Positions 28,361 through 42,200 of a stretch of DNA of 64,000 nt are shown piece after piece. The stretch is from Xylocopa sonorina. Lineage: Eukaryota; Arthropoda; Insecta; Hymenoptera; Apidae. The translations under genes were made by a program, and so were the position numbers. Numbering within the stretch: position 1 is the first letter of the stretch; each line of letters opens with the position of its first letter. The stretch spans positions 992,001-1,056,000 of the forward strand of contig NW_027490172.1 in assembly GCF_050948175.1 (NCBI RefSeq). The letters are read 5' to 3'. A model generated the notes under the pieces. The model worked only from the letters and a program-made list of their open reading frames with translations. It was not told where the DNA came from and did no database searches.

Positions 28361-28622
28361 TCCATGCTAGGGAATAGCCTTTGCAGATGTCTACGTATCG
28401 TAGCAATAGAGTTCTAATGCTTCTTAAAACGCGATTTCGCATCTCACTGCTATGTTTCATGATAAGATATAATATTCATTATGGAGTGTCATGTATACCT
28501 CGTATTCACTTCTAAAACGAGATGCCGCATTTCATTTCTATGTTCCGTAATAAGATATAATATTCATTGTGTAATGTCATGCATATCTCGTATTCACTTC
28601 AAAGGAATGTAAATGCGACACT
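28361..28622 (+). repeat. Compound monomer with 86-bp internal deletion (phase break)
   Basis: The landmark TCCATGCTAG at 28,361 is followed by the next at 28,623, a gap of 262 bases instead of 348. At 28,512/28,513 monomer position 152 (CACTTC) is joined directly to position 65 (TAAAAC), removing 22 + 64 = 86 bases, almost exactly half a monomer. Both sides carry CTTC followed closely by an A run, so a short-homology event is plausible. The right-hand piece (GATGCCGCATTTC, TGTTCCGTAATAAG, CATTGTGTAATG) matches a full-length variant near 53.9 kb. It is the only large departure from 174-bp phase that I found. Confidence 0.9.
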
Positions 28623-28970
28623 TCCATGCTAGGAAATAGCGTTTGCAGATGTCTACGTATCGCAGCAATAGAGTTTTAATGCTTCCTAAAACGCGATATC
28701 GCACCTCTCTTCTATGTTTCATGATAAGGTATAATATTCATTGCGATGTGCCATGTATACCTCGTATTCACTTCAAGTGAATGTAAATGCGACACTTCCA
28801 TGCTAGGAAATAGCTTCTGCAGATGTCTACGTATCGCAGCAATAGAGTTTTAATGCTTCCGAAAACGCGATATCGCACCTCTCTTCTATGTTTCATGATA
28901 AGGTATAATATTCATTGCGAAGTGCCATGTATACCTCGTATTCACTTCAAAAGAATGTAAACGCGATACT

Positions 28971-29318
28971 TCCTTGCTAGGAAATATTGTTTGCAGATGT
29001 CTACGTATCACAGCAATGGAGTACTAATGCTTCTTAAAACGAGATGTCGTATTTCACTTCTATGTTTCGTAATAAGATATAATATTCATTGTGTAATGTT
29101 ATGTATACCTCGTATACACTTCAGTGGCATGTAAGTGCGAAATTTCCTTGCTAGGAAATAGAGTTTGCAGATGTCTACGTATAATAGCAATAGAGTTCTA
29201 ATGCTTCTCAAAACGCGACATCGCATCTCACTGCTATGTTTCATGAGAAGATATAATATTCATTGCGAAGTGTCATGTATACCTCGTATTCACTTCAAAA
29301 GAACGTAAATAAGACACT
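28971..29318 (+). repeat. Subfamily h/i monomer pair beside the phase break
   Basis: This is a pair of the same order with TATCACAGCAATGG, CGTATACACTTCAGTGGCATG and GCGAAATTTCC, then ATAGAGTTTGCAG with TATAATAGC in place of TATATAGGC. This sub-version, with CAGTGGCATG and TATAATAGC, is common after 45 kb (for example near 45.5, 47.4, 51.1, 56.0 and 57.0 kb). The local order here is therefore related to segment 3. Confidence 0.75.
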
Positions 29319-30014
29319 TCCATGCTAGGAAGTAGCGTTTGCAGATGTCTACGTATCGTAGCAATAGGGTTCTAATGCTTCTTAAAATGCGATATCGCAT
29401 CACACTTCTATGTTTCATGATAAGATATAATATTCATTATGGAGTGTTATGTATACCTCGTACTCACTTCAAAAGAATGTAAATGCGACCCTTCCATCCT
29501 AGGAAATAGCGTTTGCAGATGTCTACGTATCGTAGCAATAGAGTTCTAGTGCTTCTTAGAACGCGATATCGCATCTCACTTCTATGTTTCATGATAAGAT
29601 ATAATATTCATTGCGAAGTGTCATGTATACCTCGTATTCACTTCAAAAGAACGTAAATAAGACACTTCCATGCTAGGAAATAGCGTTTGCAGATGTCTAC
29701 GTATCGCAGCAATAGAGTTTCAATTCTTCCTAAAACGCGATATGGCATCTCTCTTCTATGTTTCACGATAAGGTATTATATTCATTGCGAAGTGTCATGT
29801 ATACCTCATATTCACTTCAAAAGAATGTAAATGCGACACTTCCATGCTAGGAAATAGCGTTTGCAGATGTCTACGTATCGTAGCAATAGAGTTCTAATGC
29901 TTCTCAAAACGCGATATAGCACCTCATTCCTATGTTTCATGATAAGATATAATATTCATTATGGAGTGTTATGTATACCTCGTACTCACTTCAAAAGAAT
30001 GTAAATGCGACCCT

Positions 30015-33000
30015 TCCATCCTAGGAAATAGCGTATGCAGATGTCTACGTATCGTAGCAATAGAGTTCTAGTGCTTCTTAGAACGCGATATCGCATCTCA
30101 CTTCTATGTTTCATGATAAGATATAATACTCATTGCGAAGTGTCATGTATACCTCGTTTTCACTTCAAAAGAATGTAAATGCGACACTTCCATGCTAGGA
30201 AATAGCGTTTGCAGATGTCTACGTATCGCAGCAATAGAGTTCCAATGCTTCCTAAAACGCGATATCGCATCTCTCTTCTATGTTTCACGATAAGGTATAA
30301 TATTCATTGCGAAGTGTCATGTATACCTCGTATTCACTTCAAAAGAATGTAAATGCGACACTTCCATGCTAGGAAATAGCGTTTGCAGATGTCTACGTGT
30401 CGTAGCAATAGAGATCTAATGCTTCTTAGAACGCGATATCGCATCTCACTGCTATGTTTCATGAGAAGATATAATATTCATTATGGAGTGTTATGTATAC
30501 CTCGTACTCACTTCAAAGGAATGTAAATGCGACCCTTCCATCCTAGGAAATAGCGTATGCAGATGTCTACGTATCGTAGCAATAGAGTTCTAGTGCTTCT
30601 TGGAACGCGATATCGCATCTCACTTCTATGTTTCATGATAAGATATAATATTCATTGCGAAGTGTCATGTATACCTCGTATTCACTTCAAAAGAACGTAC
30701 ATAAGACACTTCCATGCTAGGAAATAGCGTTTGCAGATGTCTACGTAACGTAGCAATAGAGCTCTAACGCTTCTCAAAACGCGATATAGCACCTCATTCC
30801 TATGCTTCATGATAAGATATAATATTCATTGCGAATTGTCATGTATACCTCGTATTCACTTCAAAAGAATGTAAATGCGACACTTCCATGCTAGGAAATA
30901 GCGTTTGCAGATGTCTACGTATCGCAGCAATAGAGCTCTAACGCTTCTCAAAACGCGATATAGCACCTCATTCCTATGTTTCATGATAAGTTATAATATT
31001 CATTGCGAAGTGTCATGTATACCTCGTATTCGCTTCAAAGGAATGTAAATGCGACACTTCCATGCCAGGAAATAGCTTTTGCAGATGTCTACGTATCGTA
31101 GCAATAGAGTTCTAATGCTTCTCAAAACGCGATATAGCACCCCATTCCTATGTTTCATGATAAGATATAATACTCATTGCGAAGTGTCATGTATACCCCG
31201 TATTCACTTCAAAAGAATGTAAATGCGACACTTCCATGCTAGGAAATAGCGTTTGCAGATGTCTACGTATCGCAGCAATAGAGTTCCAATGCTTCCTAAA
31301 ACGCGATATCGCATCTCTCTTCTATGTTTCACGATAAGGTATAATATTCATTGCGAAGTGTCATGTATACCTCGTATTCACTTCAAAAGAATGTAAATGC
31401 GACACTTCCATGCTAGGAAATAGCGTTTGCAGATGTCTACGTGTCGTAGCAATAGAGTTCTAATGCTTCTTAAAACGCGATATCGCATCTCACTGCTATG
31501 TTTCATGAGACGATATAATATTCATTATGGAGTGTTATGTATACCTCGTACTCACTTCAAAAGAATGTAAATGCGACCCTTCCATCCTAGGAAATAGCGT
31601 ATGCAGATGTCTACGTATCGTAGCAATAGAGTTCTAGTGCTTCTTAGAACGCGATATCGCATCTCACATCTATGTTTCATGATAAGATATAATATTCAGT
31701 GCGAAGTGTCATGTATACCTCGTATTCACTTCAAAAGAACGTACATAAGACACTTCCATGCTAGGAAATAGCGTTTGCAGATGTCTACGTAACGTAGCAA
31801 TAGAGCTCTAACGCTTCTCAAAACGCGATATACCACCTCATTCCTATGTTTCATGATAAGATATAATATTCATTGCGAAGTGTCATGTATACCTCGTATT
31901 CGCTTCAAAAGAATGTAAATGCGACACTTCCATGCTAGGAAATAGCGCTTGCAGATGTCTACGTATCGTAGCAATAGGGTTCTAATGCTTCTCAAAACGC
32001 GATATAGCACCCCATTCCTATGTTTCATGATAAGATATAATACTCATTGCGAAGTGTCATGTATGCCTCGTATTCACTTCAAAAGAATGTAAATGCGACA
32101 CTTCCATGCTAGGAAATAGCGTTTGCAGATGTCTACGTATCGCAGCAATAGAGTTCCAATGCTTCCTAAAACGCGATATCGCATCTCTCTTCTATGTTTC
32201 ACGATAAGGTATAATATTCATTGCGAAGTGTCATGTATACATCGTATTCACTTCAAAAGAATGTAAATGCGACACTTCCATGCCAGGAAATAGCGTTTGC
32301 AGATGTCTACGTATCGCAGCAATAGAGTTCCAATGCTTGCTAAAACGCGATATCGCATCACTCTTCTATGTTTCATGATAAGGTATAATATTCATTACGA
32401 GGTGTCATGTATACCTCGTATTCGCTTCAAAAGAATGTAAATGCGACACTTCCATGCTAGGAAATAGCGCTTGCAGATGTCTACGTATCGTAGCAATAGA
32501 GTTCTAATGCTTCTCAAAACGCGATATAGCACCCCATTCCTATGTTTCATGATAAGATATAATACTCATTGCGAAGTGTCATTTATGCCTCGTATTCACT
32601 TCAAAAGAATGTAAATGCGACACTTCCATGCTAGGAAATAGCGTTTGCAGATGTCTACGTATCGCAGCAATAGAGTTCCAATGCTTCCTAAAACGCGATA
32701 TCGCATCTCTCTTCTATGTTTCACGATAAGGTATAATATTCATTGCGAAGTGTCATGTATACCTCGTATTCACTTCAAAAGAATGTAAATGCGACACTTC
32801 CATGCCAGGAAATAGCGTTTGCAGATGTCTACGTATCGCAGCAATAGAGTTCCAATGCTTCCTAAAACGCGATATCGCATCACTCTCCTATGTTTCATGA
32901 TAAGGTATAATATTCATTACGAGGTGTCATGTATACCTCGTATTCACTTCAAATGAATGTAAATGCGACACTTCCATGCTAGGAAATAGCGTTTGCAGAT

Positions 33001-34710
33001 GTCTACGTATCGTAGCCATAGAATTCTAATGCTTCTCAAAACGCGATATAGCACCTCATTCCCATGTTTCATGATAAGATATAATATTCATTGCGAATTG
33101 TCATGTATACCTCGTATTCACTTCAAAAGAATGTAAATGCGACACTTCCATGGTAGGAAATAGCGTTTGCAGATGTCTACGTATCGCAGCAATAGAGATC
33201 CAATGCTTCCTAAAACGCGATATCGCATCACACATATATGTTTCATGATAAGATATAATATTCATTATGGAGTGTTATGTATACCTCGTACTCACTTCAA
33301 AAGAATGTAAATGCGACCCTTCCATCCTAGGAAATAGCGTTTTCAGATGTCTACGTATCGTAGCAATAGAGTTCTAGTGCTTCTTAGAACGCGATATCGC
33401 ATCTCAATTCTATGTTTCATGATAAGATATAATATTCATTGCGAAGTGTCATGTATACCTCGTATTCACTTCAAAAGAACGTAAATAAGACACTTCCATG
33501 ATAGGAAATAGCGTTTGCAGATGTCTACGTATCGCAGCAATAGAGTTTCAATGCTTCCTAAAACGCGATATGGCATCTCTCTTTTATGTTTCACGATAAG
33601 GTATTATATTCATTGCGAAGTGTCATGTATACCTCGTATTCACTTCAAAAGAATGTAAATGCGACACTTCCATGCTAGGAAATAGCGTTTGCAGATGTCT
33701 ACGTATCGCAGCAATAGAGATCCAATGCTTCCTAAACGCGATATCGCATCACTCTTCTGTGTTTCATGATAAGGTATAATATTCATTGCGAAGTGTCATG
33801 TATATCTCGTATTCACTTCAAACGAATGAAAATGCGACACTTCCATGCTAGGAAATAGCGTTTGCAGATGTCTACGTATTGTAGCAATAGAGTTCTAATG
33901 CTTCTCAAAACGCGATATAGCACCTCATTCCTATGTTTCATGATAAGATATAATACTCATTGCGAAGTGTAATGTATACCACGTATTCACTTCAAAAGAA
34001 TGTAAATGCGACACTTCCATGCTAGGAAATAGCGTTCGCAGATGTCTACGTATCGCAGCAATAGAGTTCCAATGCTTCCTAAAACGCGATATCGCATCTC
34101 TCTTCTATGTTTCACGATAAGGTATAATATTCATTGCGAAGTGTCATGTATACCTCGTATTCACTTCAAAAGAATGTAAATGCGACACTTCCATGGTAGG
34201 AAATAGCGTTTGCAGATGTCTACGTGTCGTAGCAATAGAGTTCTAATGCTTCTTAAAACGCGATATCGCATCTCACTGCTATGTTTCATGAGAAGATGTA
34301 ATATTCATTATGGAGTGTCATGTATACCTCGTACTCACTTCAAAAGAATATAATGCGACCCTTCTATCCTAGGAAATAGCGTATGCAGATGTCTACGTAT
34401 CGCAGCAATAGAGTTCCAATGCTTCCTAAATCGCGATATCGCATTTCTCTTCTATGTTTCACGATAAGGTATAATATTCATTGCGAAGTGTCATGTATAC
34501 CTCGTATTTACTTCAAAAGAACGTACATAAGGCACTTCCATGCTAGGAAATAGCGTTTGCAGATGTCTACGTATCGTAGCAATAGAGCTCTAACGCTTCT
34601 CAAAACGCGATATAGCACCTCATTCCTATGTTTCATGATAAGATATAATATTCATTGCGAAGTGTCATGTATGCCTCGTATTCACTTCAAAAGAATGTAA
34701 ATGCGACACT
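30015..34710 (+). repeat. 27-monomer tandem superunit, first copy
   Basis: Boundary-type monomers at 30,015 and 34,711 are 4,696 bases apart, which is 27 monomers minus two small deletions. The following stretch repeats the same monomer order. Matching marks include CTCGTTTTCAC at about 30.15 and 34.85 kb, GTGTCGTAGC with GATCTAATGC at about 30.4 and 35.1 kb, and ATTCAGTGCG at about 31.7 and 36.4 kb. This unit also matches copy A at 18,966 onward, where four extra monomers sit inside. Confidence 0.8.
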
Positions 34711-37700
34711 TCCATGCTAGGAAATAGCGTATGCAGATGTCTACGTATCGTAGCAATAGAGTTCTAGTGCTTCTTAGAACGCGATATCGCATCTCACTTC
34801 TATGTTTCATGATAAGATATAATACTCATTGCGAAGTGTCATGTATACCTCGTTTTCACTTCAAAAGAATGTAAATGCGACACTTCCATGCTAGGAAATA
34901 GCGTTTGCAGATGTCTACGTATCGCAGCAATAGAGTTCCAATGCTTCCTAAAACGCGATATCGCATCTCTCTTCTATGATTCACGATAAGGTATAATATT
35001 CATTGCGAAGTGTCATGTATACCTCGTATTCACTTCAAAAGAATGTAAATGCGACACTTCCATGCTAGGAAATAGCGTTTGCAGATGTCTACGTGTCGTA
35101 GCAATAGAGATCTAATGCTTCTTAGAACGCGATATCGAATCTCACTGCTATGTTTCATGAGAAGATATAATATTCATTATGGAGTGTTATGTATACCTCG
35201 TACTCACTTCAAAGGAATGTAAATGCGACCCTTCCATCCTAGGAAATAGCGTATGCAGATGTCTACGTATCGTAGCAATAGAGTTCTAGTGCTTCTTAGA
35301 ACGCGATATCGCATCTCACTTCTATGTTTCATGATAAGATATAATATTCATTGCGAAGTGTCATGTATACCTCGTATTCACTTCAAAAGAACGTACATAA
35401 GACACTTCCATGCTAGGAAATAGCGTTTGCAGATGTCTACGTAACGTAGCAATAGAGTTCTAATGCTTCTCAAAACGCGACATAGCACCTCATTCCCATG
35501 TTTCATGATAAGATATAATATTCATTGCGAATTGTCATGTATACCTCGTATTCACTTCAAAAGAATGTAAATGCGACACTCCCATGCTAGGAAATAGCGT
35601 TTGCAGATGTCTACGTATCGCAGCAATAGAGCTCTAACGCTTCTCAAAACGCGATATAGCACCTCATTCCTATGTTTCATGATAAGTTATAATATTCATT
35701 GCGAAGTGTCATGTATACCTCGTATTCGCTTCAAAGGAATGTAAATGCGACACTTCCATGCCAGGAAATAGCTTTTGCAGATGTCTACGTATCGTAGCAA
35801 TAGAGTTCTAATGCTTCTCAAAACGCGATATAGCACCCCATTCCTATGTTTCATGATAAGATATAATACTCATTGCGAAGTGTCATGTATACCCCGTATT
35901 CACTTCAAAAGAATGTAAATGCGACACTTCCATGCTAGGAAATAGCGTTTGCAGATATCTACGTATCGCAGCAATAGAGTTCCAATGCTTCCTAAAACGC
36001 GATATCGCATCTCTCTTCTATGTTTCACGAAAAGGTATAATATTCATTGCGAAGTGTCATGTATACCTCGTATTCACTTCAAAAGAATGTAAATGCGACA
36101 CTTCCATGCTAGGAAATAGCGTTTGCAGATGTCTACGTGTCGTAGCAATAGAGTTCTAATGCTTCTTAAAACGCGATATCGCATCTCACTGCTATGTTTC
36201 ATGAGACGATATAATATTCATTATGGAGTGTTATGTATACCTCGTACTCACTTCAAAAGAATGTAAATGCGACCCTTCCATCCTAGGAAATAGCGTATGC
36301 AGATGTCTACGTATCGTAGCAATAGAGTTCTAGTGCTTCTTAGAACGCGATATCGCATCTCACATCTATGTTTCATGATAAGATATAATATTCAGTGCGA
36401 AGTGTCATGTATACCTCGTATTCACTTCAAAAGAACGTACATAAGACACTTCCATGCTAGGAAATAGCGTTTGCAGATGTCTACGTAACGTAGCAATAGA
36501 GCTCTAACGCTTCTCAAAACGCGATATAGCACCTCATTCCTATGTTTCATGATAAGATATAATACTCATTGCGAAGTGTCATGTATGCCTCGTATTTACT
36601 TCAAAAGAATGTAAATGCGACACTTCCATGCTAGGAAATAGCGTTTGCAGATGTCTACGTATCGCAGCAATAGAGTTCCAATGCTTCCTAAAACGCGATA
36701 TCGCATCTCTCTTCTATGATTCACGATAAGGTATAATATTCATTGCGAAGTGTCATGTATACCTCGTATTCACTTCAAAAGAATGTAAATGCGACACTTC
36801 CATGCCAGGAAATAGCGTTTGCAGATGTCTACGTATCGCAGCAATAGAGTTCCAATGCTTCCTAAAACGCGATATCGCATCACTCTTCTATGTTTCATGA
36901 TAAGGTATAATATTCATTACGAGGTGTCATGTATACCTCGTATTCGCTTCAAAAGAATGTAAATGCGACACTTCCATGCTAGGAAATAGCGCTTGCAGAT
37001 GTCTACGTATCGTAGCAATAGAGTTCTAATGCTTCTCAAAACGCGATATAGCACCCCATTCCTATGTTTCATGATAAGATATAATACTCATTGCGAAGTG
37101 TCATTTATGCCTCGTATTCACTTCAAAAGAATGTAAATGCGACACTTCCATGCTAGGAAATAGCGTTTGCAGATGTCTACGTATCGCAGCAATAGAGTTC
37201 CAATGCTTCCTAAAACGCGATATCGCATCTCTCTTCTATGTTTCACGATAAGGTATAATATTCATTGCGAAGTGTCATGTATACCTCGTATTCACTTCAA
37301 AAGAATGTAAATGCGACACTTCCATGCCAGGAAATAGCGTTTGCAGATGTCTACGTATCGCAGCAATAGAGTTCCAATGCTTCCTAAAACGCGATATCGC
37401 ATCACTCTTCTATGTTTCATGATAAGGTATAATATTCATTACGAGGTGTCATGTATACCTCGTATTCACTTCAAATGAATGTAAATGCGACACTTCCATG
37501 CTAGGAAATAGCGTTTGCAGATGTCTACGTATCGTAGCCATAGAGTTCTAATGCTTCTCAAAACGCGATATAGCACCTCATTCCCATGATTCATGATAAG
37601 ATATAATATTCATTGCGAATTGTCATGTATACCTCGTATTCACTTCAAAAGAATGTAAATGCGACACTTCCATGGTAGGAAATAGCGTTTGCAGATGTCT

Positions 37701-39232
37701 ACGTATCGCAGCAATAGAGATCCAATGCTTCCTAAAACGCGATATCGCATCACACATATATGTTTCATGATAAGATATAATATTCATTATGGAGTGTTAT
37801 GTATACCTCGTACTCACTTCAAAAGAATGTAAATGCGACCCTTCCATCCTAGGAAATAGCGTTTTCAGATGTCTACGTATCGTAGCAATAGAGTTCTAGT
37901 GCTTCTTAGAACGCGATATCGCATCTCAATTCTATGTTTCATGATAAGATATAATATTCATTGCGAAGTGTCATGTATACCTCGTATTCACTTCAAAAGA
38001 ACGTAAATAAGACACTTCCATGATAGGAAATAGCGTTTGCAGATGTCTACGTATCGCAGCAATAGAGTTTCAATGCTTCCTAAAACGCGATATGGCATCT
38101 CTCTTTTATGTTTCACGATAAGGTATTATATTCATTGCGAAGTGTCATGTATACCTCGTATTCACTTCAAAAGAATGTAAATGCGACACTTCCATGCTAG
38201 GAAATAGCGTTTGCAGATGTCTACGTATCGCAGCAATAGAGATCCAATGCTTCCTAAACGCGATATCGCATCACTCTTCTGTGTTTCATGATAAGGTATA
38301 ATATTCATTGCGAAGTGTCATGTATATCTCGTATTCACTTCAAACGAATGAAAATGCGACACTTCCATGCTAGGAAATAGCGTTTGCAGATGTCTACGTA
38401 TTGTAGCAATAGAGTTCTAATGCTTCTCAAAACGCGATATAGCACCTCATTCCAATGTTTCATGATAAGATATAATACTCATTGCGAAGTGTAATGTATA
38501 CCACGTATTCACTTCAAAAGAATGTAAATGCGACACTTCCATGCTAGGAAATAGCGTTTGCAGATGTCTACGTATCGCAGCAATAGAGTTCCAATGCTTC
38601 CTAAAACGCGATATCGCATCTCTCTTCTATGTTTCACGATAAGGTATAATATTCATTGCGAAGTGTCATGTATACCTCGTATTCACTTCAAAAGAATGTA
38701 AATGCGACACTTCCATGGTAGGAAATAGCGTTTGCAGATGTCTACGTGTCGTAGCAATAGAGTTCTAATGCTTCTTAAAACGCGATATCGCATCTCACTG
38801 CTATGTTTCATGAGAAGATGTAATATTCATTATGGAGTGTCATGTATACCTCGTACTCACTTCAAAAGAATATAATGCGACCCTTCCATCCTAGGAAATA
38901 GGGTATGCAGATGTCTACGTATCGCAGCAATAGAGTTCCAATGCTTCCTAAATCGCGATATCGCATTTCTCTTCTATGTTTCACGATAAGGTATAATATT
39001 CATTGCGAAGTGTCATGTATACCTCGTATTTACTTCAAAAGAACGTACATAAGGCACTTCCATGCTAGGAAATAGCGTTTGCAGATGTCTACGTATCGTA
39101 GCAATAGAGCTCTAACGCTTCTCAAAACGCGATATAGCATCACATTCCTATGTTTCATGATAAGATATAATATTCATTGCGAAGTGTCATGTATACCTCG
39201 CATTCGCTTCAAAAGAATGTAAATGCGGCACT
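34711..39232 (+). repeat. 26-monomer tandem superunit, second copy with one monomer lost
   Basis: The offset to the first copy is 4,696 up to about 36.5 kb and 4,522 afterwards, a drop of exactly 174. The monomer at about 31.9 kb of the first copy (CTCGTATTCGCTTC) has no counterpart. At about 36.55-36.6 kb one monomer's left part joins the next monomer's right part (ATACTCATT, ATGCCTCGTATTTAC). This is the signature of an in-register unequal exchange. Later shared marks include CATATATGTTTC, GCGTTTTCAG, CCTAAACGCG and TAAGGCACTTCC. Confidence 0.8.
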
Positions 39233-42200
39233 TCCATGCTAGGAAATAGCGTTTGCAGATGTCTACGTATCGTAGCAATAGGGTTCTAATGCTTCTCAAA
39301 ACGCGATATAGCACCCCATTCCTATGTTTCATGATAAGATATAATACTCATTGCGATGTGTCATGTACACCTCGTATTCACTTCAAAAGAATGTAAATGC
39401 GACACTTCCATGCTAGGAAATAGCGTTTGCAGATGTCTACGTATCGCAGCAATAGAGTTCCAATGCTTCCTAAATCGCGATATCGCATTTCTCTTCTATG
39501 TTTCACGATAAGGTATAATATTCATTGCGAAGTGTCATGTATACCTCGTATTCACTTCAAAAGAATGTAAATGCGACACTTCCATGCTAGGAAATAGCGT
39601 TTGCAGATGTCTACGTATCGCAGCAATAGAGTTCTAGCGCTTCTTAGAACGCGATATCGCATGTCACTTCTATGTTTCATGATAAGATATAATATTCATT
39701 GCGATGTGTCATGTATACCTCGTATTCACTTCAAAAGAACGTACATAAGACACTTCCATGCTAGGAAATAGCGTATGCAGATGTCTACGTATCGTAGCAA
39801 TAGAGCTCTAACGCTTCTCAAAACGCGATATAGCACCTCATTCCTATGTTTCATGATAAGATATAATATTCATTGCGAAGTGTCATGTATACCTCGTATT
39901 CGCTTCAAAAGAATGTAAATGCGACACTTCCATGCTAGGAAATAGCGTTTGCAGATGTCTACGTATCGTAGCAATAGAGTTCTAATGCTTCTCAAAACGC
40001 GATATAGCACCCCATTCCTATGATTCATGATAAGATATAATACTCATTGCGAAGTGTCATGTATATCTCGTATTCACTTCAAACGAATGTAAATGCGACA
40101 CTTCCATGCTAGGAAATAGCGTTTGCAGATGTCTACGTATCGTAGCAATAGAGTTCTAATGCTTCTTAAAACGCGATATCGCATCTCACTGCTATGTTTC
40201 ATGAGAAGATATAATATTCATTGCGAAGTGTCATGTATATCTCGTATTCACATCAAAAGAATGTAAATGCGACACTTCCATGCTAGGAAATAGCGTTTGC
40301 AGATGTCTACGTATCGCAGCAATAGAGATCCAATGCTTCCTAAAACGCGATATCGCATCACTCTTCTATGTTTCATGATAAGGTATAATATTCATTTCGA
40401 AGTGTCATGTATACCTCGTATTCACTACAAATGAATGTAAATGCGACACTTCCATGCTAGGAAATAGCGTTTGCAGATGTCTGCGTATCGTAGCAATAGA
40501 GTTCTAATGCTTCTTAAAACGCGATATCGCATCTCACTGCTATGTTTCATGATAAGATATAATATTCATTATGGAGTGATATGTATACCTCGTACCCGCT
40601 TCAAAAGAATGTAAGTGCGACCCTTCGATGCTAGGGAATAGCCTTTGCAAATGTCTACGTATCGTAGCAATAGAATTCTAATGCTTCTTAAAACGCGATA
40701 TCGCATCTCACTGCTATGTTTCATGAGAAGATATAATATTCATTATGGAGTGTTATGTATACCTCGTACTCACTTCAAAAGAATGTAAATGCAACCCTCC
40801 CATCCTAGGAAATAGCGTTTGCAGATGTCTACGTATCGTAGCAATAGAGTTCTAATGCTTCTTAAAACGAGATGTCGCATCTCATTTCTATGTTTCATGA
40901 TCAGATATAATATTCATTGCGAAGTGTCATGTTTACCTCGTATTCACATCAAAAGAATGTAAATGCGACACTTCCATGCTAGGAAATAGCGTTTGCAGAT
41001 GTCTACGTATCGCAGCAATAGAGTTCTAATGCTTCTTAAAACGCGATATCGCATCTCACTGCTATGTTTCATGAGAAGATATAATATTCATTATGGAGTG
41101 TTATGTATACCTCGTACTCACTTCAAAAGAATGTAAATGCGACCCTTCCATCCTAGGAAATAGAGTATGCAGATGTCTACGTATCGTAGCAATAGAGTTC
41201 TAGTGCTTGTTAGAACGCGATATCGCATCTCACTTCTATGTTTCATGATAAGATATAATATTCATTGCGAAGTGTCATGTATGGCTCGTATTCACTTCAA
41301 AAGAACGTACATAAGACACTTCCATGCTAGGAAATAGCGTTTGCAGATGTCTACGTATCGTAGCAAAATAGAGTTCTAATGCTTCCCAAAACGCGATATA
41401 GCACCTCATTCCTATGTTTCATGATAAGATATAATACTCATTGCGAAGTGTCATGTATACCTCGTATTCACTTCAAAAGAATGTAAATGCGACACTTCCA
41501 TGCTAGGAAATAGCGTTTGCAGATGTCTACGTATCGCAGCAATAGAGTTCCAATGCTTCCTAAAACGCGATATCGCATCTCTCTTCTATGTTTCACGATA
41601 AGGTATAATATTCATTGCGAAGTGTCATGTATACCTCGTATTCACTTCAAAAGAATGTAAATGCGACACTTCCATGCTAGGAAATAGCGTTTGCAGATGT
41701 CTACGTATCGCAGCAATAGAGTTCTAATGCTTCCTAAAACGCGATATTGCATCACTCCTCTATGTTTCATGATAAGGTATAATATTCATTACAAGGTGTC
41801 ATGTATACCTCGTATTCACTTCAAATGAATGTAAATGCGACACTTCCATGCTAGGAAATAGCGTTTGCAGATGTCTACGTATCGTAGCAATAGAGTTCTA
41901 ATGCTTCTCAAAACGCGATATAGCACCTCATTCCTTTGTTTCACGATAAGATATAATATTCATTGCGAAGTGTCATGTATACCTCGTATTCACTTCAAAA
42001 GAATGTAAATGCGACACTTCCATGCTAGGAAATAGCGTTTGCAGATGTCTACGTATCGCAGCAATAGAGATCCCACGCTTCCTAAACGCGATATCGCATC
42101 ACTCTTCTATGTTTCATGATAAGGTATAATATTCATTGCGAAGTGTCATGTATATCTCGTATTCACTTCAAACGAATGTAAATGCGACACTTCCATGCTA

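Larger units (their letters stand above)
18966..28488 (+). repeat. Long-range superrepeat, copy A (about 9.5 kb)
   Basis: This stretch is colinear with 34,711-44,560 apart from gains and losses of whole monomers. Shared rare marks, each also found in copy B, include CTCGTTTTCAC at about 19.1 kb, CCATGGTAGG at about 22.8 kb, the one-base loss CCTAAACGCG at about 23.2 kb, CTAAATCGCG at about 24.1 kb, the two-base gain TAGCAAAATAG at 24,921-24,931, ACAAGGTGTC at about 25.35 kb, GATCCCACGC at about 25.63 kb, and ACGCGATTTCGC near 28.43 kb. Several rare indels in the same order make a common origin very likely. Confidence 0.8.

Noticed and set aside
35932..36159. 75-codon open frame similar to the one at 24.0 kb
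   Set aside because: It is the equivalent satellite frame, opened here by CACGAAAAGG removing the stop. The same peptide ends show it is repeat-derived, not a gene family.
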